Positions 33,342-39,296 of a stretch of 39,296 bases of DNA are shown piece by piece. The position numbers were made by a program, and so were the translations under genes. The notes under the pieces were generated by a model. The model did no database searches. It saw only the letters and a program-made list of their open reading frames with translations, and was not told the origin of the DNA. Where the stretch lies: the NCBI RefSeq assembly GCF_001039355.2, contig NW_019775948.1, positions 120,516 through 159,811 of the forward strand, written 5' to 3'. Source of the stretch: Lingula anatina (lineage: Eukaryota; Brachiopoda; Lingulata; Lingulida; Lingulidae). How positions within the stretch are numbered: position 1 is the stretch's first letter; each line of letters begins with the position of its first letter.

Positions 33342-36300
33342 CAGATACACTACTTTTCATTTATAGAAATCATAACATTTACATTGCCCTTTAAGTATCA
33401 CATACTTGCTGACACTGTCTTCAACTGTACATTTTTTGATCAGCTGGAAGATATCATCCATGGATTTGCCAGAGGGCTTATTGACCATTACTCTCTCTTC
33501 ATCTTCTAATACTGCCCCTGCAAACTGAAATGAAAGGTAGGGTTTTACTACATCGTTTTAGCCTATACTTTAATATGAATCAAAATTGGTTAACTGAATT
33601 TGTTTAAACATTCCCAATTAAAATGAAACCTTTGGTTGTTTTTTTTTTTTTTTTATATTTTTCACAGTTTCTATAATATTTGTTTCATTATGGGTAAGGC
33701 CTGCACGTTTTCGTTACTTACTTTGAGAAGCTGTCCTACACACTTGAGATTACTGTCTGTTGGATGAGACAACAAAGTCACAGCAACATCTTTTAATCCT
33801 GTACCTAATATATTTATTCTTTGCCATGAATTTCCAACTTTAATCTGCAAAACAATAGAAATTCAAGCAGTGAGGAGCTCTACCCTAGGCTTGTCAGTAG
33901 TGAATAAGTAAGATTCGTATAAGACAAAACGAAAGAATTCAAATCATCCTTCTTTTCAGCAATGAGTCTAAAATCATGTTAATAAAATATTGGCCTTCAC
34001 TCCATTTAAAATTCAAAATAAATACATCACAGCAAACACTTAATCTGCATTATTTTCTGAAAATGGAAAAAGTTACATTACCTTTTATTAGATATAATAT
34101 ATAGCTTAATGTTTTTATTACCTTCATATGTAGAAAGAGTTCCCCCATAAACATGGCAAATCCATGTAATCTACTAACTTGATTGCCATCTTTCACGAGC
34201 TCTTCCCTTTTTAAGTGTTCTTGATGACACCTTTTGAGATAAGTATAAATGCAAAATTGAAATGTCTACCAATTAAGAAATCATAATAACAATATACTAA
34301 TAACATTCATTTCCTTCCTCATCAGCTAAAAGTTACTTCAAAAAAAAATTACTATAAAAAAGCAACATCGAATGCATTTTTAAAAATAAGATGCAACAAT
34401 AACTACTGAATATATAATCATAATATCAAATAATACATCATGTTTACTGTAAAATCAATAAATATAAAATGAATTACCTCTTCATCATGTGCTGTCTAAA
34501 ATTTCCTGTTTCTCCTTTTAATCTTAAATGTTCACTAAAATGACCACATAGCCTGGCTCCTGTGTAGCGGAAATTGGGTTCTGTAACAGCCTGGGAATAA
34601 ACCAGTACAATTAATATGGTGAAACATTTTCAATATGAAAATGAGAATTATTTGAAGACAGAATCTTGTAAAGAAGGGAAAACAAATTGCACAATCTTAG
34701 AAAAAAATGTGATAAATCAAAGCACACTAAAAAAAAAAGACGAAGCAGAAAATATAAGTAAATTCTTTACCTGTTCAAATATTATGTTAATAATTTCAAT
34801 AATTGTGCTTTCATCAGTGACCCATGAATTGATTGTCTCAGTTATTGACTTCATCAGGTCGTCAAAGCTACCAGGCCTCAAGGTCAAGGCAAATATTGTC
34901 TCTCTCACTTGGTCTATCACATCTACATCTGGGTAAATATATTCCTAAAAAAATACCTTATCAGTTATTCTTATGGGAACATGTGAGGCTAATAAGCATC
35001 CAAATTTATGTTGCTGACATAAATCAAAGTAAGATTGGTATACATATATTTGAATTGTACACTTATATTGGTATGGTTACACAAATTTGTGTTCTCCTGA
35101 AAACATGAATAACTCAGTAAACAAAATAATGCAATAAGTAAATATAATCATATTTTAGAAGTAAAAGAATCTGAAGTTAATATTTTGGCATACAGATCAG
35201 GCCTGTAGCCAGCAATTTCAAAAGGGGGTTCTTTTCCATAAAAACATCATGTACCTAGATCAAATTTTACCAAGAGTGGACCTTTTCCTAGCAAAAAGGT
35301 TGGTTCTTTCAAACTCCCCGAACCCCCCTGGCTACGGGCCTGCAGATGTAATGACCATTTCTCCTGTTGGTGATTAATCAACGGGTAGGTATCCCTGTGT
35401 GTGCGTGTGTGTGCCTGCACCCATGTGTGTGCTCAGAGAAAGGGAAGTCCACTTCTGATTATTAACCACTACAAGTTGCAGCAGCTGGTGATGTATTGTG
35501 ACCATGAATCAAAACAAATGCATCATACCACCACAATAAGATTTTTCCCTAAAGATATTTGTACTTGTTGCCACATGCAGTAGTCTTTATATCATCAAAA
35601 TGGTACCTGTTCAGCAACCCAGTTTCTTGGCACAAACTCTGGAGCATTGACAGACAGTGTTGAATTTGATACAATCGCAGAAAACTGTGATGAAGGCTTT
35701 GTCTGATTCTTGTCTTCCTCTGGGGCAGGGGAAGCTGTCACGTGAGGTTTCAGAGAATCTTATGGCAATGAAAAAAATAAAGATTATATAAAATGTTGCA
35801 AGCAAATATAAATATACAAGCAGTAAATGTGAATGGGCTGTACCATATACTAGTACTTAGAAGCACACATTTTAATATGCATAACACCGTCTTTTTCAGT
35901 TTGAACAAATAACAACTAAAGCATTTGCAAACATGTTCAATGATATATACTTTAGAAATACCTAATGCATATTTTGTGAATATTTAAAGCAGGCCCACGT
36001 AAAGCAAAAATTGAGTCAGAGAAATTAGAGACTACATTTTATGCTAGATGCAGGAATGTGTTCTCTGTCAAATTATGACATTGCTTCAAGGGGTTTATTA
36101 CAAACAATTTTAAAAATGACACAATGTACTGACACCAGATACGTATAAAACATACAGATACGTATATATAGTAGACTCCGCAAATAATGGCCTCACAAAA
36201 CCCAGATATTTGCCTAAATTGTACTGAAATGGGAAGTTTTGTCTAACGACAAAGAAGGGCACATGTATATATAAAGGACTGCGCACATGTTTTTAGTTTA

Positions 36301-36561
36301 ATAGACAACAAAGATTTGATATATGTGAGTTTTACGTCTTAATAATAAATCTATCTATAAACCTCCTGCTAAAAGCTGTGCTTCAGTTTCTGGAAGGGGT
36401 CGGCGGAGACCCTTTTTGTCTGCTAGGTTTGTGGCGCCACTACCGCCAGTACCAGGCGAGGGCGGATTTGTTTGTTGCACGCGTTTCTGAAATCCTCTTC
36501 CCCGTCCGCGTCCTCTTCCAGGGCTGCTGGTGTCGCTGTTCATATCTCCTGATCCCGACAT
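31132..36561 (-). CDS. PAIP1: Polyadenylate-binding protein-interacting protein 1, complete, ten exons
   Basis: PAIP1 binds poly(A)-binding protein and eIF4A/eIF3 in the cytoplasm and stimulates translation of the closed-loop mRNA. Exons in transcript order: 36561-36363, 35758-35607, 34944-34771, 34590-34478, 34230-34122, 33844-33722, 33524-33406, 33145-33013, 32138-31996, 31249-31132. They total 1,383 nt, 460 residues, close to the 479 of the human protein. Order of parts: a Gly/Arg-rich N-terminus (GRGRGRGRGF); a PAM2 motif for the PABP MLLE domain (STLSVNAPEFVPRNW); a MIF4G fold (RPGSFDDLMKSITETINSWV, FRYTGARLCGHFSEHL, HGFAMFMGELFLHMK, HIKQMMLGVIELRASDWGR); and an acidic C-terminus (YGYDFDQGGMDDEMAAAYDQF) like the PAM1 region. 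The start MSGSG fits family N-termini; an in-frame ATG at 36624 is upstream. The first donor is the weak GTTTAT, but the phase requires it (G|AT). Confidence 0.96.
31468..31503. repeat. Poly-A tract
   Basis: A run of more than 25 A in the last PAIP1 intron, close to the 11-bp repeat ACTTCTAAGAA that flanks the hairpin at 31559-31710. Confidence 0.9.
31559..31710. repeat. Near-perfect 71-bp inverted repeat (hairpin) in a PAIP1 intron
   Basis: The arms 31559-31629 and 31640-31710 pair with only two mismatches around a 10-nt loop (TCAGCCCTGT). A direct repeat ACTTCTAAGAA lies outside both arms (31505-31515 and 31713-31723). Transcribed within PAIP1 pre-mRNA (or antisense), it would form a long dsRNA stem. 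It may be a young palindromic MITE or a template-switch product. Confidence 0.9.
32229..32274. repeat. CTTT microsatellite followed by T and G homopolymers
   Basis: Repeated CTTT, then about 14 T and 18 G, in the PAIP1 intron between the exons at 31996-32138 and 33013-33145. The G run makes this strand unusual and may be assembled inaccurately. Confidence 0.9.
33273..33334. repeat. A-tract followed by (TA)n
   Basis: About 35 A and then about 12 TA dinucleotides, in the intron before PAIP1 exon 33145-33013. Confidence 0.92.
35198..35342 (+). mobile_element. MITE copy 2, same family as 1380-1548
   Basis: This 145-bp element starts CAGGCCTGTAGCCAG and ends CTGGCTACGGGCCTG. CAGAT lies on both sides (35193-35197 and 35343-35347), again a 5-bp target duplication but with different bases, which supports transposition. 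The interior matches copy 1 with a deletion (shared: AATTTCAAAAGGGGG and GTACCTAGATCAAATTTTAC). It sits in PAIP1 intron 2. Confidence 0.88.
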
Positions 36562-36903
36562 TATCTCATGAACACATGCTTCGCAAAGTTTACCAGCATA
36601 ATAATAAGTATTGTAACGGAGCACCTAACGCCGCCAACAACTTGTAAATGCGCAGCGTCTAATCGAAAGTGGTAGAACCCAGCTTGTCTTAACAGGAAGT
36701 AACTTAGTTTTGATATTCCGCAGCAAATATCAGAATGGTCTACTTTTTATTTAAATCAATGTTAAAAATTATGTAAATAATACTGAAAGATGAAATTATG
36801 CTACGAAATTGTTTAAAATATTAATAATTTGATAAACTGTTGAAAAGTAATTAATTCGTTTGAATGATTTTTACCATCATCACGATCGCAGAACTCTTTA
36901 AAA
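36562..36903. promoter_or_regulatory. Bidirectional PAIP1/BRX1 promoter region
   Basis: The two start codons face away from each other, 342 bp apart, and no other gene fits between them. The side near PAIP1 is less AT-rich than its surroundings and holds ATGCGCAGCG (half of an NRF1-type GCGCATGCGC site) and ACAGGAAGTAA (an ETS-type core) near 36647-36705; no TATA box is obvious. This is typical of shared promoters of housekeeping genes. The motif assignments are by eye. Confidence 0.6.
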
Positions 36904-39131
36904 ATGGTGAAGAGGAAACACGCGGATCGTTCAAGCGGTGGAGCAGTAGACAGCAAATCTACACCAAAGGATGAGGTTCTTCCAGCAGTCAGGACCTCAG
37001 ACGAACCAGCTCCAAAAAAGGTGAAACCATACATATATAAATCTTGATAATATTTAAACGAACGAGACTAGTGTCTGGTCCAAGTTTTGTGTCCCGACTC
37101 TCAACTTGTTCGCCTCTAGGCTCTAACACATATATACGTACATGTATTCAAGTTTTCTTAAATATTGGAGCAAAATCGAATTAATAAATATTGCAGCAGA
37201 TTATTTTATTACTCCACTGAGGCTGGGACTTTGATCCACATCCACGCAGTGCCATACTAGCAATACAAGAAATCGTGTGATGTCTGACTAGCATTTTAAT
37301 ATAACTTTCATTTTGTCTCTTAGCAAAAATGGACCAACAAACAGAGAGTCCTCATTTTCTCATCAAGAGGAGTTTCATATCGAGCCAGACATCTAATGAC
37401 CGACTTGCGGACATTAATGCCTCATTCAAAAGCAGGTAAATGTTTTAAGAGTATAAATTGTTAATGCTGGGTTGCCTTAATGCCTAACACTATTTTTGGT
37501 AGCATCACCAATCCCCAATTTAGAATGTACTGAGATCACATTGATTGCAAGGTTAAATCTACAAAAAAAAAAAAAAAAAAAAGAAAAAAGAAAAAAAATC
37601 ACATTCAGTTTTGATTAATCATGTGGATTAATTAGAGTTCAAGGGCAGTATTAATTATAAAACTTTTATAATATATTTTCCGGTTTTGATTCTAGAAACA
37701 AAAATGGACAGAAAAGATTCTTTATTTGTTGTAAATGAGGTAAGTTTGTTTTTTTGGCGTGATTAATAAGATGAAATGTTTGATACTTGTTTATTATCAA
37801 CCTTTGCTGGAAGTTTTTGGATACATATATATATATTTTAAACATTTGCTGAATCAATCAAAATTAGATAGTTTTCATATTCATTAAGTTTCATTTTATT
37901 GTTCTGTTTCATGTATATTTCCAAATATTTGACACTTGAACTTTTTGTAGATTGCTGAAATGAAAAATTGCAACAGATGTATATATTTTGAAATGAAGAA
38001 GAAACAAGACCTTTATATGTGGTAAATATTTGTTTAAGCACCCCGCACATGGTGAGCAATTGGTGCGCGCCACTTGCGCTGCGCCAGATGCTCGCGCTCC
38101 TCAGCTCCCCGCAAACGCTGCGCTCTTTGCTTAGCAGAGGTGCCTCCCGGCCTGCCCCTATCGGATGCACCGTGAACTGTGGGATCATGTGATTAAGTAA
38201 ACATTACATATTGATTTTTTTCTGAAAGTAATGGAAAGTGGTGACCACGTTAATCAATCAGACTAACTATAACTGTGTACATTTTTGTTGCTTTCGCTGG
38301 GGTCTGCCATTTTTCTTTGTTTCCGGCTACCAGCACATGCGCATTGGTTGGCATGACTTGAGCAATCGGCGCTTGCACCCCGCACACGCTGAGCCATTTG
38401 CCTCAAGAGACCAAAAATATCAAACACGTGAGATATTTTGCTCAGCTGCGCGAGAGGCAAAAATCTCACCAAAATACCCTAGCAAACGGAGAGAAAACGG
38501 CGCAGCGCAAGTGCGGCGCGCCAATTGCTCACTGTGTGCGGGGGGCTTTATGTGTGGTAAATATTTGTTTATAGTTGAAAAGTAGTACTGTTTACACTTC
38601 ATTATTTATAGTTTGAAATACCAACTGCTAGCAGCAGTTTGAAATGAATACCTAAAGTGAAGTTATAAAACCTTTACATTTCTATCAGGCCACAAATGAC
38701 TTGAAGATCTCTACTCACAAATTCTTTTCTGTTTTTATAGGGTCAGCGGTGTCCCCAAAGGTCCCTCTGTTAAATTTCTCATAGAAAATGGTAGGTTGAG
38801 AAGTGCTGATAGATTTTCTTTCATTGTTAATTTGATGTACAATGCTTATGTTGACATACTTTGAAGCACTTATGTAAATTTTCTGAAAAACATTGTACTA
38901 CGTAGTATGATAAAGATTAAAGTGTCTTCTTATTTATCACAGTTATTATTTTTCTGTGAATGGTTTTAATGGAAGGACATTATTCATGGCAAGAGTCAGA
39001 GTAAGTTCACATAGAGCATTCTTTTGCTTTACATTTTTCTTGGCATTGAAATTTCAGTTCACACTATGTTAGAGCTGAAAATGACTGGAAACTGCTTAAA
39101 ATCTTCAAGACCACTGCTTTCATTTGACACG
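36904..39131 (+). CDS. BRIX1: Ribosome biogenesis protein BRX1, first six exons (partial)
   Basis: BRX1 is a nucleolar Brix-domain protein needed for assembly of the 60S subunit and processing of its rRNA. Exons 36904-37020, 37324-37435, 37696-37739, 37951-38021, 38741-38790 and 39058-39131 join in phase to 156 codons and run off the right edge after GTATGT. A short charged N-terminus (MVKRKHADRSSGG) is followed by the Brix domain: KQRVLIFSSRGVSYRARHLM, LRTLMPHSKAETKMDRKD, IAEMKNCNRCIYFEMKKKQD, then HTMLELKMTGNCLKSSRPLL. Identity to animal BRX1 is high by eye. About 150-200 residues of the protein remain outside the window. It is head-to-head with PAIP1. Intron 4 carries the 38037-38545 insertion, which duplicated the donor site of exon 4. 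Confidence 0.95.
37562..37600. repeat. A-rich tract in BRX1 intron 2
   Basis: About 20 A, then A runs broken by single G. Low-complexity sequence. Confidence 0.88.
38011..38036 (+). repeat. Left copy of the 26-bp direct repeat, overlapping the BRX1 exon 4 donor
   Basis: Its first 11 bases are the last bases of BRX1 exon 4 (up to 38021) and the rest is intron, starting GTAAATATTTG. The copy at 38546-38571 differs at one base (A to G in TATATG/TATGTG). It is most simply read as an unusually long target-site duplication. Confidence 0.85.
38037..38545. mobile_element. 509-bp inverted-repeat insertion in BRX1 intron 4 with a 26-bp direct repeat
   Basis: The ends are inverted repeats of about 45-48 bp: left CACCCCGCACATGGTGAGCA and on to CACTTGCGCTGCGCC, right the complement, ending TGCTCACTGTGTGCGGGGGG. 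A related copy of the end (CACCCCGCACACGCTGAGCC) also lies inside near 38376. The insertion is GC-rich against an AT-rich intron. It is bracketed by a 26-bp direct repeat, 38011-38036 and 38546-38571, identical at 25 positions and containing the exon 4 end and splice donor (TG|GTAAAT). No coding capacity is recognised. Confidence 0.82.
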
Positions 39132-39296
39132 GTATGTTTACCATCATGTGAATGTTTTTTTGTTTTGTTTTGTAATAGCTTTACATTAATATACATAAAT
39201 GTATCTCTTGTTTTATGAAATATGTTGAGTGGTCTGAATGGTATACATTTGTCATGTTGTCTTACACATTTGTCATGTTTAGAGTGCTTTTTACAA

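Noticed and set aside
36378-36647. 89-residue plus-strand open frame opposite PAIP1 exon 1
   Set aside because: It is the antisense shadow of the Gly/Arg-rich PAIP1 N-terminus.

Overview
This window is AT-rich nuclear DNA from an animal. It holds short coding exons with GT/AG introns whose phases match exactly, separated by many tandem repeats and small transposable elements. The proteins are animal orthologues, and the repeat style (foldback elements, MITEs, diverged satellites) resembles marine invertebrates such as molluscs, echinoderms, hemichordates or amphioxus. I cannot narrow it further. I found no bacterial operons, CRISPR array, rRNA or tRNA.

Layout, left to right. (1) 1-2.3 kb: three internal exons of acetoacetyl-CoA synthetase (AACS), minus strand, with a 69-bp tandem array in one intron that is interrupted by a MITE. 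(2) 2.4-6.6 kb: a 59/177-bp higher-order tandem array, then the 3' part of a Ty3/gypsy pol gene (minus strand) whose integrase has lost the region of its second catalytic aspartate. (3) 6.6-8.8 kb: satellite-like repeats. (4) 8.9-11.7 kb: four minus-strand exons that together encode a complete macrodomain (ADP-ribose-binding) protein of about 176 residues. (5) 11.7-18.3 kb: a 1.05-kb foldback element, two other small inverted-repeat elements (one a Tc1/mariner relic with a transposase tail), and an inverted satellite that runs into a 341-N gap. (6) 18.7-26.5 kb: one orphan exon-like segment, an array of about 4-5 units of 878 bp, and smaller tandem duplications. (7) 26.6-29.7 kb: the last seven exons of a SMARCA4/SMARCA2 (BRG1/brahma) SWI/SNF ATPase, plus strand, including the bromodomain. 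(8) 31.1-36.6 kb: a complete ten-exon PAIP1 gene, minus strand, convergent with SMARCA4. (9) 36.9-39.1 kb: the first six exons of BRX1/BRIX1 (60S ribosome biogenesis), plus strand, head-to-head with PAIP1 across 342 bp and running off the right edge.

The genes do not form a pathway. The one suggestive pairing is PAIP1 (translation initiation) and BRX1 (ribosome assembly), which share a likely bidirectional promoter. The most unusual structure is a 509-bp inverted-repeat insertion in BRX1 intron 4. It is flanked by a 26-bp direct repeat (25/26 identical) that carries the intron's 5' splice site, so the splice donor exists twice. A second strong observation is a MITE family with 15-bp termini and 5-bp target duplications, seen twice.

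Four isolated N characters fall inside or at the edge of repeats. The 5' exons expected for both AACS and SMARCA4 are absent, so contig order in the left 26 kb should be treated with caution.
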